Shown: positions 8,190 to 16,356, counted from the stretch's first letter. The stretch is 64,000 bases of DNA from JBEIFW01 sp046081125 (GCA_046081125.1 JBJTVH010000026.1:30041-94040), one strand, 5' to 3'. The notes: a model not told the origin generated them from the sequence alone. A program made the numbers and translations.

Positions 8190-8840
8190 GCGCAGGAACG
8201 ACGGCGGCGGATCGGCCCACCCGAGGTACGCAGGGAAGTAGGACAGCTCGGCCACGCCGATGCCGCCCCGCACGCTGGTGGAGACGAACCGCCCGTCGCC
8301 CAGGGAGATCCCGACGTGGCCGAGCGGCATGGCGACGGCCCAGAACACGATCGCCCCGCGCGGCGGATCCAAGTCGCCGGGGTGGGCGCGACCGTTGCGG
8401 TACGCATCGAGCCAGTGGTCGAACGCCGAGGGATAGACACCTTCCGTGCCGAACGCCAACTCGACCGCCCGCTCGCAGTAGCCGTTGTGGGCGGCGCTGC
8501 CGAGCCAACGCGACATCCAGGCCAACGCGGCGTCGAGATGGTTCGTCGGCGCCGACACCCCGAGGAACCCGGCCCGGCGGCAGGTGGCCAGGTCGACCGC
8601 GCCAGGCGCGGAGGACCAGGCCGGCGTGGATGAGTAGGCGAGCTTCGCCCACGGGCTGGCGAGCGCGTCGAGTTCGGCCTTGAGGCGCAGGCACGAGGAC
8701 TCCAGGCTGGCGGCGCCGGACGCGGCGCCGGCGCCGATCGGGCGCGAGATGCGGCCCTGCCCGTCGTCGGCCACTGCGGGTGCGGCGCCGAGCGGCACGA
8801 GCACCGCCAATGCCAGGGCCGCCGTGACTACGCGTCGCAT
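8175..8840 (-). CDS. Secreted NlpC/P60- or CHAP-like protein
   Basis: The 221-residue product starts with a Sec signal peptide (about residues 1-24, ending APAVADD). The C-terminal portion has the layout of papain-fold amidases: a cysteine in GYCERAVELAFG at about residue 120, a hydrophobic strand PPRGAIVFWAV, then a histidine in LGHVGISLGDGRFVS. This is a weaker match than the neighbouring NlpC/P60 protein, and the Cys is not in the usual DCSG context, so peptidoglycan hydrolysis is inferred rather than shown. The extra cysteines (SSCLRLK, DLATCRRAG) may form a disulfide. Its stop overlaps the end of the convergent NlpC/P60 gene. Confidence 0.7.
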   Translation of the reverse strand: MRRVVTAALALAVLVPLGAAPAVADDGQGRISRPIGAGAASGAASLESSCLRLKAELDALASPWAKLAYSSTPAWSSAPGAVDLATCRRAGFLGVSAPTNHLDAALAWMSRWLGSAAHNGYCERAVELAFGTEGVYPSAFDHWLDAYRNGRAHPGDLDPPRGAIVFWAVAMPLGHVGISLGDGRFVSTSVRGGIGVAELSYFPAYLGWADPPPSFLRSAQR

Positions 8841-8882
8841 CCCCGTCCCGATCGGCGCCCGTCGCCCGGGTTTGAGCGGAGA

Positions 8883-9842
8883 TCAACGCCAGGTGATCTC
8901 GTCGGGTCGCACCTCGGTGAGCGGACGCTGGACGTCGATCGCCTCACCCGGACGGGGGCATGGTTCGCCTGCGGGTACGAACAGCAGCGACACGTGCTGG
9001 TGGGGCGGCTCGACGAGCGCGAGTCGGTGCTGGGCGTGATGGAACGGGCTGCGGCCATCGTCGAGGGTCCGCACCCCGTGGGCGGTGCCCGCACCCACGA
9101 CCACGACGGACCCCGCCGCGGGTACCGGCACCTGCCGTTACCCTCACGGCGTACCCGCTTCCACGGGCTCCACGGCGACGACATCGGTGCCCAGATGGAA
9201 GAACGTCTTGTCGCCCAACCACAACCGCGTGCCGATCCGCTGCACCACCGGCCGGTCGGCGCCGAGCGAGAAGACGTCGGCGGCGTCGAGATGGCTCGCC
9301 CACAGCGGCAGGCCGGCCGGCAGCCGGTCGCGCCAGGCGGCGACCTCGCGGGCGCGCTCGACGTCGGTCCCGGCGAGCGGGAGGTGGATGCCCGCGGCGA
9401 CCACCGGGACTCCGGCACGGTGGGCTGCGTCGAGCAGGGTGCGCACGCCGGGGGCATCGGCGCCGTAGCGGTGCATCGAGGACGCCACCTCCACGATCAC
9501 CCCCGCCGCGCCGCCGGCCGCGGCAGCCGTGACGTGATGGGGTGCGGCGACGGTGAGCACCGCGCCGGCCGCTGCCCCTGGTGCGAGGCGCGCCGTCGGG
9601 GTGAGCACTACCGGGGTGACACCATCGGGAAGGCCGGCGAGCTCGTGCACCGTGCCGATCGCCACGTATCGGGCGCCTCGGCGGCGGGCGACGCGGGCGA
9701 GGAACGCACGACCCAGGCCGTACCCGTTGCCCTTCACGACGGGGATCACCCCGGGATGCTCGGCCCAGGTGTGCGCCACGTGCGCGCCCCAGCGGCGTGC
9801 GTCGACCGTCAAGATCAGGCTCACCGATCCCGAACCGTACAT
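8883..9842 (-). pseudogene. Alanine-racemase-like PLP protein interrupted by two in-frame stop codons
   Basis: The N-terminal 230 or so residues form a PLP-dependent type III barrel: VIPVVKGNGYGLGR carries the PLP-binding Lys of the alanine racemase/D-threonine aldolase fold, and later segments (VASSMHRYG, GIHLPLAG, VQRIGTRLWLG) follow the family. The frame then meets TGA at 9146-9144 and TAA at 9140-9138, separated by one Gly codon. Reading through in the same frame continues directly into a C-terminal beta-domain (SVVVVGAGTAHGVRTL to TEVRPDEITWR) and ends at 8883. Each stop would become a sense codon (TGC, TAC) by one A-to-C change, and Tyr is plausible at the second. The start is ATG 9842, or GTG 9824 three codons into the conserved region. 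An expressed truncated barrel plus a reinitiated C-terminal piece (GTG 9131) is the alternative. Confidence 0.75.
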
Positions 9843-9885
9843 TCCCGAGTGGTTCGGTCGGGTTTTGGCCGGTAGCGTTTGGACC

Positions 9886-10398
9886 ATGCGGCGTTGGTTC
9901 GGCTTCCCGGAGACCGTGAACGACAAGGCGGCCCGGACGGTCGCGGCCGGGGTGATCGCCATGGCCGTCGTCTACCTGGTCACCGGTTCGGGTTGGGTGC
10001 TCGTGCCGCTCTGGTACGGCTTTGCGGCCCGGGTTGCCGCCGGGCCTCGCTACAGCCCGCTCGGCCGGCTGGCCGTCCACGTGGTGGCCCCCCGGCTCGG
10101 CGCCCCGAAGCTCGTGCCCGGCCCGCCCAAGCGATTCGCCCAGGGCATCGGGCTCGCCTGTGCGACCGCGATCGTCGTCGGCCACCTGACCGGCGCGACA
10201 CCGGTCGCTGTCGCGGTGTCGGTGATGCTGGTGGCGGCGGCGTCGCTGGAGGCCGTGCTCGGCTTCTGCCTCGGCTGCACGATCTTCGCCGGACTCATGC
10301 GCCTCGGGGTCATCCCGGCGTCGGTGTGCCAGGAGTGCTCGGACCTGAGCCGCCGCCTCGCCGCCGCTCGTAGCGCGACGGCCTCGGCCAGCTCGTGA
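9886..10398 (+). CDS. DUF4395 family membrane protein
   Basis: The 170-residue product begins at ATG 9886. It shows the DUF4395 layout: a short N-terminal segment with NDKAAR, two transmembrane helices (about residues 22-50), the conserved PRYSPLGRLAVHVVAPRLG block, then PGPPKRFAQ, two more helices, and a cysteine pair in GFCLGCTIF. The paired cysteines (CLGC) recall thioredoxin-like redox motifs, and DUF4395 proteins are often encoded near thioredoxin or sulfurtransferase genes, but the function is not established. A TAGCGT hexamer lies 7 nt before the ATG with no Shine-Dalgarno. The final 89 bp overlap the 3' end of the convergent glycosyltransferase gene. Confidence 0.8.
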   Translation: MRRWFGFPETVNDKAARTVAAGVIAMAVVYLVTGSGWVLVPLWYGFAARVAAGPRYSPLGRLAVHVVAPRLGAPKLVPGPPKRFAQGIGLACATAIVVGHLTGATPVAVAVSVMLVAAASLEAVLGFCLGCTIFAGLMRLGVIPASVCQECSDLSRRLAAARSATASASS

Positions 10399-11704
10399 GG
10401 TCGGGGACGAGCGGCGCCGCAGTCCGGGACCGCCTCGCCCCCTGCCACACTCCGATCGCATAGGCGGCGTCGTCGGCGAGGCGCAGCGGGCCACCGCGGC
10501 GCAGCCCGTCGGCGACGGCGAGAAGGAGGATCCGGCGCGCGAGGCGCGAGCGGAGGGCGGCCATGGCGAGCACGGGCCACCAGGCCCGGCGGACGGCCGA
10601 CGCGAGCAGGCGGCCGGCGTGGAGATGGCCGAGGCCCGTGAGGCGAACAGCGAGCGACCACGAGCCGATCCGTCGTCGCAGCAGCACGGCGGTGGCGCCG
10701 GCCGTGGTGATGCCGGCGGCGACCCCGAGCGGGAACGGGACGAGGACGCCCAGACCCCACACCGCCGCGCTCCAGCCGCTCACCGACACCGCCGGTACGG
10801 CGCCGGGATGGCGGCGGGCGAGCGGCGCCGCGGATCGGCCGTAGCCGACGCGCTGGCGGATCCACGCACGCACGGTCGGCCGGGGTTCGTGGAGCACGAT
10901 CACCGCCGGCTCGTACCGGCACCCGTGCCCGGCCTCGTCGAGGCGCCAGACGGCGTCCACGTCCTCACCGGTGCGCAGTTCGGGATCGAACCCGCCGACG
11001 CCGACCAGGGCGGCGCGCCGGACCACCACGGCAGCGGTCGGGACGTACGACACTCGGGTCCCGGCCCGGATCCGGGCCGGTGCCGGGCCCAGATCGAGCG
11101 GCGAGTGCTCGGCGTCGTAGCGGGCGAGTCGTCCCGGGCCCGGCCGAGACCGCACCCGGGGTGCCACCAGGGCCACGGTGGGATCGGCGAGGTGGGCGAG
11201 CAGTGGATCGAGCCACCCGGGCGGCACCTCGACGTCGGCGTCGACGAAGGCCACGAACTCGGTGCGCACCGCAGCGAGCCCGGTCGTGCGAGCCGCGCCC
11301 GGCCCGCCGTTGTCGTCCCGGCGTAGGACCCGGGCCCCGGCGAGCGCGCCCACCGGAGGTCGGCTCGCGTCGTCGACCACGAGCACTTCGGCCACGCCGG
11401 CGGACCGCAACGCATCGACGAGGGAGGCGAGACGTGCCGCATCGGGATCGAGGACAGGGATCACGGCGGTGACGTCCGCAGGCCCCCAGGGTCCCGGTCC
11501 GTCCGGTTCGGGATGGAGCGCGCCGGCCTCGAGCAGTCGCCCGATGAGCGCTCGGGCCCCGGCGGTGCGCACCGGTGCCCCGTCGAGCACGGCGCGCACC
11601 ACGCCGGCACCGGCGTCGCTCAAGCGGAACAGCTTGAGTGGCGAGCCGCCGAGCAGCACCGTCCCGTGCCAGGACAGGGACCCGTCGGCCCGGTATCGGG
11701 TCAC
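10310..11704 (-). CDS. mftF: Mycofactocin-system glycosyltransferase (MftF-like, GT2)
   Basis: Mycofactocin is a peptide-derived redox cofactor that MftF decorates with oligo-glucose. The N-terminal 85 residues match the MftF-specific entry (VLLGGSPLKLFRLSDAGAG), and a GT2 glycosyltransferase domain follows from ADVTAVIPVLD with metal-binding VDADVEVPPGW, RAGTRVSYVPTAAVVVRR, and acceptor-side GEDVDAVWRLDEAG. The C-terminal part has hydrophobic helices and an Arg/Pro/Gly-rich tail. The start overlaps the stop of etfB (ATGA), placing it last in the etfA-fixC-fixX-etfB operon. The precursor peptide and radical SAM genes (mftA, mftB, mftC) are not in this window, so assignment rests on sequence recognition; a related rSAM-peptide-associated glycosyltransferase is the alternative. 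Confidence 0.8.
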   Translation of the reverse strand: MTRYRADGSLSWHGTVLLGGSPLKLFRLSDAGAGVVRAVLDGAPVRTAGARALIGRLLEAGALHPEPDGPGPWGPADVTAVIPVLDPDAARLASLVDALRSAGVAEVLVVDDASRPPVGALAGARVLRRDDNGGPGAARTTGLAAVRTEFVAFVDADVEVPPGWLDPLLAHLADPTVALVAPRVRSRPGPGRLARYDAEHSPLDLGPAPARIRAGTRVSYVPTAAVVVRRAALVGVGGFDPELRTGEDVDAVWRLDEAGHGCRYEPAVIVLHEPRPTVRAWIRQRVGYGRSAAPLARRHPGAVPAVSVSGWSAAVWGLGVLVPFPLGVAAGITTAGATAVLLRRRIGSWSLAVRLTGLGHLHAGRLLASAVRRAWWPVLAMAALRSRLARRILLLAVADGLRRGGPLRLADDAAYAIGVWQGARRSRTAAPLVPDLTSWPRPSRYERRRGGGSGPSTPGTPTPG

Positions 11705-12534
11705 CCCGGATCGCGGGCGCGCAGCACCGTGAGGATCCGCTCGGCGGCCTCGGCCGGCGTGAGCACGACCGGTTGGGCCCGCCCGCCGGTTGCGCCTGTG
11801 GCTGCCGTGAGGGCACGCACGCGATCGAGTGCCCGGTCGCCGCTCGGTGCGTCGAGCGCTCGCGGGCGGGGCCGGAACGGGCGCAGCGGTCGGTGGGCGG
11901 CGTCGACCGGGGTCGGGGCCGGGATCACGGCGATGTCGGCCCGGCGGGCCGAGAGCGTGGCGGCGAGGGAGCCGCGTCGAAGCGGGGCGGTGCCGCCCTC
12001 GACGCTCACCACGACGGCGCCTGCGGCGCGGACCTGCTCGCGCCGGCCGCCGTCGAGTCGCCGCATCGCCTCGACCGAGCCGGGCACGCCGAACTCGAGC
12101 GAGAGCAACCCGAGCACCTGGGCTGCGCCGAGACGCGCGGCGAGGAACGCGGGTACGGATCCCGAGCCCCGATCGAGGGAATGGTCACCGCAGCACACCA
12201 GCCGCAGCGGGCCGGGACCGGCGTCGAGCCGTTCGAGCGCACCGGCGAGCGCCGACGCCACCGAGTCCGACGGGGCACCGGGCGCGAGTGCCACCCTCGC
12301 CGCTCGCGTGGCGCCTGCGGCGAGGGCCTCGCGCGCCACGCCCTCGGCGGCGTCGGGCCCGGCGGTGAGCGCGAGCACCTCGTCGCCCCAGGCCTGTGCC
12401 GCTCGCAGCGCCCACTCGAGGGCGGAGGCGTCCGCAGCCGACAGCCCGCTGGTGCGGGCGTCGGTGTGCACCGCACCGGTGATCGGATCGACCTCTGGTC
12501 GACGGTCCACCCACTTCAGGCACGCGACGATCAC
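11701..12534 (-). CDS. etfB: Electron transfer flavoprotein beta subunit (mycofactocin-associated type)
   Basis: The 277-residue product has the EtfB/FixA architecture: N-terminal IVACLKWVDRRPEVDP, the segment SAADASALEWALRAAQAWGDEVLALT, and the central LVCCGDHSLDRGSGSVPAFLAARLG region that lines the nucleotide site. EtfA/EtfB heterodimers accept electrons from dehydrogenases and pass them to a quinone oxidoreductase. The conserved core is shorter and more Ala/Arg-rich than in acyl-CoA dehydrogenase ETFs, as expected for a diverged, dedicated ETF. The GTG start lies 13 bp after fixX and its stop overlaps the mftF start. The partner subunit, etfA, is separated from it by fixC, fixX and a small gene. 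Confidence 0.85.
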   Translation of the reverse strand: MIVACLKWVDRRPEVDPITGAVHTDARTSGLSAADASALEWALRAAQAWGDEVLALTAGPDAAEGVAREALAAGATRAARVALAPGAPSDSVASALAGALERLDAGPGPLRLVCCGDHSLDRGSGSVPAFLAARLGAAQVLGLLSLEFGVPGSVEAMRRLDGGRREQVRAAGAVVVSVEGGTAPLRRGSLAATLSARRADIAVIPAPTPVDAAHRPLRPFRPRPRALDAPSGDRALDRVRALTAATGATGGRAQPVVLTPAEAAERILTVLRARDPG

Positions 12535-12547
12535 GATGCCGGCGACC

Positions 12548-12838
12548 TCAGGTGCGACGGAACACGACGCCGTGCCCGCCCTCGGGGTAGGTCCAGGTGA
12601 TCGCCCCCTGCGTGTTGCACACGAGGTAGCACGTGCCGCACTCGAAGCACTGCTCGTAGTTGAACAGGATGCCCCCGTCGGACACCGGCACGAACAGGTT
12701 GGCCGGGCACGCCACCACGCAGGCCTTGGTGGTGCATCCGCGGCAGGCGTCGCCGTCGACGGTGATGTGGGCCCGTTCGTGGACCCGGAACTCGACGCTG
12801 CTCATGCGCCGCTCGAAGCTGACTTCGGACCACGTCAT
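12548..12838 (-). CDS. fixX: Ferredoxin-like protein FixX (partner of the FixC flavoprotein)
   Basis: The 96-residue protein has two cysteine clusters in the FixX layout: CRGCTTKACVVACP and CFECGTCYLVCN. These can ligate one or two [4Fe-4S] clusters, and the NYEQCFECGTC segment is diagnostic of the ETF:quinone oxidoreductase ferredoxin domain. It relays electrons between the ETF-reduced FAD of FixC and the membrane quinone. The ATG overlaps the fixC stop by 4 bp. In ETF-QO of mitochondria and many bacteria this domain is fused to the flavoprotein; here, as in nitrogen fixers, it is separate. No nif genes are nearby, so the role is respiratory rather than diazotrophic. Confidence 0.9.
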   Translation of the reverse strand: MTWSEVSFERRMSSVEFRVHERAHITVDGDACRGCTTKACVVACPANLFVPVSDGGILFNYEQCFECGTCYLVCNTQGAITWTYPEGGHGVVFRRT

Positions 12839-14133
12839 CCGAAGGTCCTCCCGCCGGTCCAGGCGTCACGGGCGAGGTCGCGCAGGCGCACGCCGGCTCG
12901 GCGCGCTTCGCTGCGCACGATGCGGCGCAACCCGGGCTTGGGTCGCGGGTTGTCGACCTGGAACACCCGCTCGGCGATCCCGCACACCAGCCCCGGGTAC
13001 TGCTGCTGCACGCGGTCCGACAGCACCAGATGGGGCGCGGCGCGCAGCTTGCGGTGGTCGCGCAGCACGAAGTTGCCCTCGAGACGGGCCCGGTATCCCG
13101 CGAGCCCGGCGGCCGAGGTGTCGTTGCGCCGCAGCGCCGTGGCCGCCGCCTGCCCGGCCGCAATCCCCGACCCCATTGCGAAGTTGACCCCCTCCAGCCA
13201 GATGCCGGCGGCCAGGCACAGCGCCGCGGCGTCGCCGGCCACGAGGATCCCGTCGCCGGACAGCGTCGGCACCATGTCGTATCCGCCTTCGGGGATCACG
13301 TGGGCCGACCATTCCTTGATCTCGCCGCCCTCCACGAGCGGGGCGATGGCCGGGTGCTGCTTGAGCAGGCCGACGAGCTCTTCGGGCCGCCGGCGCTGGG
13401 CGGCGAGCGCCGGCAACTTCAGCACCAGGCCGACCGCGATCGTGTCGAGGTTGGTGTAGACGAATCCGCCGCCGGGGATGCCCTGGGTGCAGCCGAGGAT
13501 CTCGATGTCGACCCCATGGCGGCCCCGCACGCCGAACCGCTCGTCGATCACCTCCTTGGGCAGCGCCAGGGTTTCCTTCACGCCGAGCGTGTAGTTGGCC
13601 GGATCGACCGGGCCGTACAGGCCGGCCTCTTTCGCCAGGAACGAGTTCACCCCGTCACACGCGATCACGACCGGGGCGGTGAGCTCGCCGTCGGGCCGGT
13701 CGGTGCGCACGCCCACGACGCGGTCGCCGTCGCGCAGCAACCCGGTGACCGTGGTGGAACACAGGAGCTGGGCCCCTTCCGCCTCGGCCTTGCCGGCCAA
13801 CCAGGCGTCCCAGTCGGGCCGGTACGCGGTGGCCCCGTTGTAGGGCGCCTCGCCCCAGGCCTCGGTGCGGTAGTCGATCGTCAGGGCCTGGGTGCCGGTC
13901 ATCACCATGGTCTGGCGCCGGGTCACCCATCGCTGGACGGGCGCCTCCTCCCACCACGACGGCAACAGATCGTCGAGCACCCGGGGATACACGACGCCGC
14001 CGTACATGTTCTTCGCCCCCGGGAACGGGCCCCGCTCGACGAGCACCACGGAACGCCCGGCGCGCGCCAGGGTGAGCGCAGCGCACGAGCCGGCAGGGCC
14101 AGCCCCTACGACGATCGCGTCGACGTCGGGCAT
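12835..14133 (-). CDS. fixC: FixC/ETF:quinone oxidoreductase-like flavoprotein
   Basis: The 432-residue flavoprotein of the geranylgeranyl reductase/FixC family starts with the dinucleotide-binding motif VGAGPAGSCAALTLARAG and the family signature FPGAKNMYGGVVYP. It carries the second FAD motif GILVAGDAAALCLAAG and closes with GIWLEGVNFAMGSGIAAG, typical of FixC and ETF-QO. With EtfA, EtfB and FixX it should pass electrons from ETF to quinone in the cytoplasmic membrane. A TAGCCT hexamer lies 6 nt before its ATG, so it can also be transcribed from an internal, leaderless promoter. Its stop overlaps the fixX start. Confidence 0.92.
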   Translation of the reverse strand: MPDVDAIVVGAGPAGSCAALTLARAGRSVVLVERGPFPGAKNMYGGVVYPRVLDDLLPSWWEEAPVQRWVTRRQTMVMTGTQALTIDYRTEAWGEAPYNGATAYRPDWDAWLAGKAEAEGAQLLCSTTVTGLLRDGDRVVGVRTDRPDGELTAPVVIACDGVNSFLAKEAGLYGPVDPANYTLGVKETLALPKEVIDERFGVRGRHGVDIEILGCTQGIPGGGFVYTNLDTIAVGLVLKLPALAAQRRRPEELVGLLKQHPAIAPLVEGGEIKEWSAHVIPEGGYDMVPTLSGDGILVAGDAAALCLAAGIWLEGVNFAMGSGIAAGQAAATALRRNDTSAAGLAGYRARLEGNFVLRDHRKLRAAPHLVLSDRVQQQYPGLVCGIAERVFQVDNPRPKPGLRRIVRSEARRAGVRLRDLARDAWTGGRTFG

Positions 14134-14142
14134 GGCTGCAGG

Positions 14143-14406
14143 CTACGAGGGGCGCGCCGCTCGGTCGAAGGCGACGGCGGCGTCGTGTGCCACGGCGAGG
14201 CGGGCGGCGAGTTCGCCGTCGGCCTGCGCGAGCGTGCCGAGGTCGCCCTCGCCGTCGAAGGCGGCGAAGTATCGGGACGCGGCTCGAGCGTCGTTGCGGC
14301 GGGCCAGCGCGAGCAGGGTCGTGCACCAGCGCGCCCAGTCGTCGTGTCCGGTGGCGGCGAGTTGCTCGCGCACGGCGTCGAGCGCTGCGACGAACGGCTC
14401 GTTCAC
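14143..14406 (-). CDS. Uncharacterised 87-aa helical protein between etfA and fixC
   Basis: The GTG at 14406 overlaps the etfA stop (GTGA), which indicates translational coupling and selects this start over a long upstream extension that is antisense-like and Arg-rich. The 87 residues are predicted mainly helical and acidic, with WARWCTTLLALARRN and a C-terminal AVAHDAAVAFDRAAR. There is one cysteine, no metal-binding motif, and no signal peptide or membrane segment. I do not recognise a family. Its position inside a redox operon, coupled to etfA and 9 bp before fixC, suggests a small adaptor or assembly factor specific to this ETF system. Confidence 0.65.
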   Translation of the reverse strand: MNEPFVAALDAVREQLAATGHDDWARWCTTLLALARRNDARAASRYFAAFDGEGDLGTLAQADGELAARLAVAHDAAVAFDRAARPS

Positions 14407-15326
14407 GGGGTCCCGTCCCGCAAGCCCAGACGGGCGCCGAGTTCGTCGAGCGTGGCGTTGGCGTCCGCGACGATCGGGACGTCGGCGAGCTGCATCATCG
14501 GGCACGCCGGATCGGTGTTCACGCTGATCACGATCTCGGGCTGACCGAGGCCACTGGTGTGCTGCACGGCGCCGCTCACCCCGAACGCCACGTACAACCG
14601 GGGGGCGACGACCACCCCGGTGGTGCCGATCTGGCGGCTGTGGGACACCCAGCCCCGGTCGGTGATCACCCGCGTCGCTCCCATCGACGCGTCGAGCGCG
14701 GTGGCGACCTCGGCCAGCAGGGCGAACCGCTCGGCGCCGTCGAGCCCGGCGCCCCCACCGAGGATCCGGGGCGCTTCGGCGAGGTCCATCGTGGCCACGT
14801 CGGGCGGGAGCACCCCGACGGTGACGGCATCGGCAACGGCGGGCCCATGCTCGGGCTCGATCAGCCGGAGCGAAGGCGGGGGGCCCGAGGGGGTCACCGC
14901 ACCCCGGACACCGGGCTGCAGGGTGGCGACGAACGGTCCGCCGACGTGGACGTCTTCGAGCGCGAGGCCGCCCCAGCGGGACAGTTCGGCGCCGTCGGGT
15001 CGGATGCGAAGGGCGCCGGCCAGCATCGGGCGGCCGAGCGCAGCTGCCAGGCGCGGGGCGAGATCGCGCCCGTCGGGCGAGGCCGGGAGCACCACGACCT
15101 GCGCCGACTCGACGTGCGGCGCGAGCGCCGCCGCCCAGGCGCCGGGGGCGAAACCGTCCGTTTCCCAGGCGACGACGTCGTGTGCGACACCGGCGAGCGC
15201 AGCCGCCGCGGCGCTCACCCCGGATCCCAAGAGCAGCACGGCCCCGTTGCACTCGGCGACCGCCTCGGCCCCACCGGCGGGCAGGATCCCGTCGCGCACG
15301 CAGACGACGGCGAGCAGTCCGGACAC
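14403..15326 (-). CDS. etfA: Electron transfer flavoprotein alpha subunit (mycofactocin-associated type)
   Basis: The 307-residue product has the C-terminal EtfA FAD domain intact: RVITDRGWVSHSRQIGTTG, then LYVAFGVSGAVQHTSGL and VISVNTDPACPMMQLADVP, the segments that hold the ADP and flavin parts of FAD. The N-terminal domain (AVVCVRDGILPAGGAEAV) is diverged. It is the first gene of the redox operon. The GTG at 15326 is preceded at 7 nt by TAGCCT, consistent with a leaderless transcript starting at or near the GTG. The stop overlaps the next gene. Confidence 0.9.
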   Translation of the reverse strand: MSGLLAVVCVRDGILPAGGAEAVAECNGAVLLLGSGVSAAAAALAGVAHDVVAWETDGFAPGAWAAALAPHVESAQVVVLPASPDGRDLAPRLAAALGRPMLAGALRIRPDGAELSRWGGLALEDVHVGGPFVATLQPGVRGAVTPSGPPPSLRLIEPEHGPAVADAVTVGVLPPDVATMDLAEAPRILGGGAGLDGAERFALLAEVATALDASMGATRVITDRGWVSHSRQIGTTGVVVAPRLYVAFGVSGAVQHTSGLGQPEIVISVNTDPACPMMQLADVPIVADANATLDELGARLGLRDGTP

Positions 15327-15380
15327 CCCCGGGAGGCTAGGGGGCCGCGAGGCCGGATCGCCTGTTCGGGCGACGCGTGC

Positions 15381-16343
15381 TCAGACCCGGGTGAACGAGG
15401 CGAGCACGGCGCCCGCGGCGTCGTACAGCGACAGCGTCGTGCCTTCGACGGACCAGGCGGCGGTGTGCTCTAGCGCTCGGGCGAAGGCCTCGGCTCGGGC
15501 CATGACCACCGGTTCGCAGGCCATCCTCGTGCTGGCCAGCGGCCCGAACCGCAACGGGGCGCGGCCGCTGCTGGTGCTCGATCCCGTGTCGAGTCCCGGT
15601 TCGGTGCCGGTGCTCGTGCCCATGAACCGGTTGCAGCCGTCGGAGCCCGACACGGTGCCGTCGGAGCCGATGGTCATCGTGACGGCGCGGTCGCCGGCGC
15701 CGATCGAACTCGTCTCGGGGCGCCCGCCGGCACCCGTCCCGACGAGGTTCGAGAGCCGCCAGGTGCCGGCCGGCGTCGAGCGCTCGGCGACCCGGCGGAT
15801 CGCCTCGACGACGCGCACCATGTTCGGGCCGTGCTCACCGACGCGCCGCTCCAGGATCCGTGGCTCCTTGTCGGGCATCCGTTCGATCGCCGGGGTCAGC
15901 CCCGACGGTCCGGGGCCGATCCGGCACCGGTAGGCGAGCCGGGTGCCGGTCGGCGTCGGCGTCAACGAGAACCACCACTGGGCACCGGGGTGATCGGGAT
16001 CGGTGGTGACCCAGCCGAACTCGCGCTCGGGCAGGTACCGGTGGACGAAGCAGCGCACCTCCCACTCACCGATCGCCGGGTGCCGATTGCGCCCGACGAA
16101 CACGGCGCCGAGCGCGGGCCCGGCCGGCCGGCCGGATTCGGGCGCTGCGGGTTCCCACCGGGCCCCGAGAAACTCCTCGCTGCGATCGGCGCCGAAGGAG
16201 ATGTCGGTGACGATCGCCCAGACCGCCGCCGGCGGCGCTGCGATGTCGGCCTCGACGAGTGCCCCGGGCCCGTCGGCCAGGCACGGTGGCTCGCTCGGCC
16301 CGCTCGCCCAGATGGCCTGCCAGCCGATCGCCTCGCCGGTCAT
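15381..16343 (-). CDS. SRPBCC domain fused to a META (HslJ-like) domain
   Basis: The ATG at 16343 gives 320 residues. The N-terminal half (about 20-180) is a polyketide-cyclase/SRPBCC START-like domain (VEADIAAPPAAVWAIVTDI, then GAVFVGRNRHPAIGEW), closely resembling the C-terminal domain of the nitroreductase fusion near the window start. The C-terminal half is a META domain: TWRLSNLVG, the beta-hairpin VSGSDGCNRFMG, and LASTRMACEP, as in HslJ/heat-shock secreted proteins. META domains are usually secreted or periplasmic, yet no signal peptide is seen here, which is odd. It starts 13 bp after the F420-type oxidoreductase gene, so the two are probably co-expressed. The ligand is unknown. Confidence 0.8.
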   Translation of the reverse strand: MTGEAIGWQAIWASGPSEPPCLADGPGALVEADIAAPPAAVWAIVTDISFGADRSEEFLGARWEPAAPESGRPAGPALGAVFVGRNRHPAIGEWEVRCFVHRYLPEREFGWVTTDPDHPGAQWWFSLTPTPTGTRLAYRCRIGPGPSGLTPAIERMPDKEPRILERRVGEHGPNMVRVVEAIRRVAERSTPAGTWRLSNLVGTGAGGRPETSSIGAGDRAVTMTIGSDGTVSGSDGCNRFMGTSTGTEPGLDTGSSTSSGRAPLRFGPLASTRMACEPVVMARAEAFARALEHTAAWSVEGTTLSLYDAAGAVLASFTRV

Positions 16344-16356
16344 GATTCGCTCCCGG

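Noticed and set aside
4379..8683. A 1434-codon plus-strand open frame
   Set aside because: It lies antisense to the exporter operon and other clear genes, has Arg/Gly/Ala-rich shadow composition and no domain; a GC-skew artefact.
9138..9146. Selenocysteine (TGA) or recoding at the racemase stops
   Set aside because: No SECIS-like stem-loop or known selenoprotein at this position, and a TAA follows two codons later, which Sec decoding cannot read.
11701..15326. Nitrogen-fixation fixABCX
   Set aside because: No nif genes, EtfB is diverged, and the operon ends in mftF; a respiratory role is more likely.
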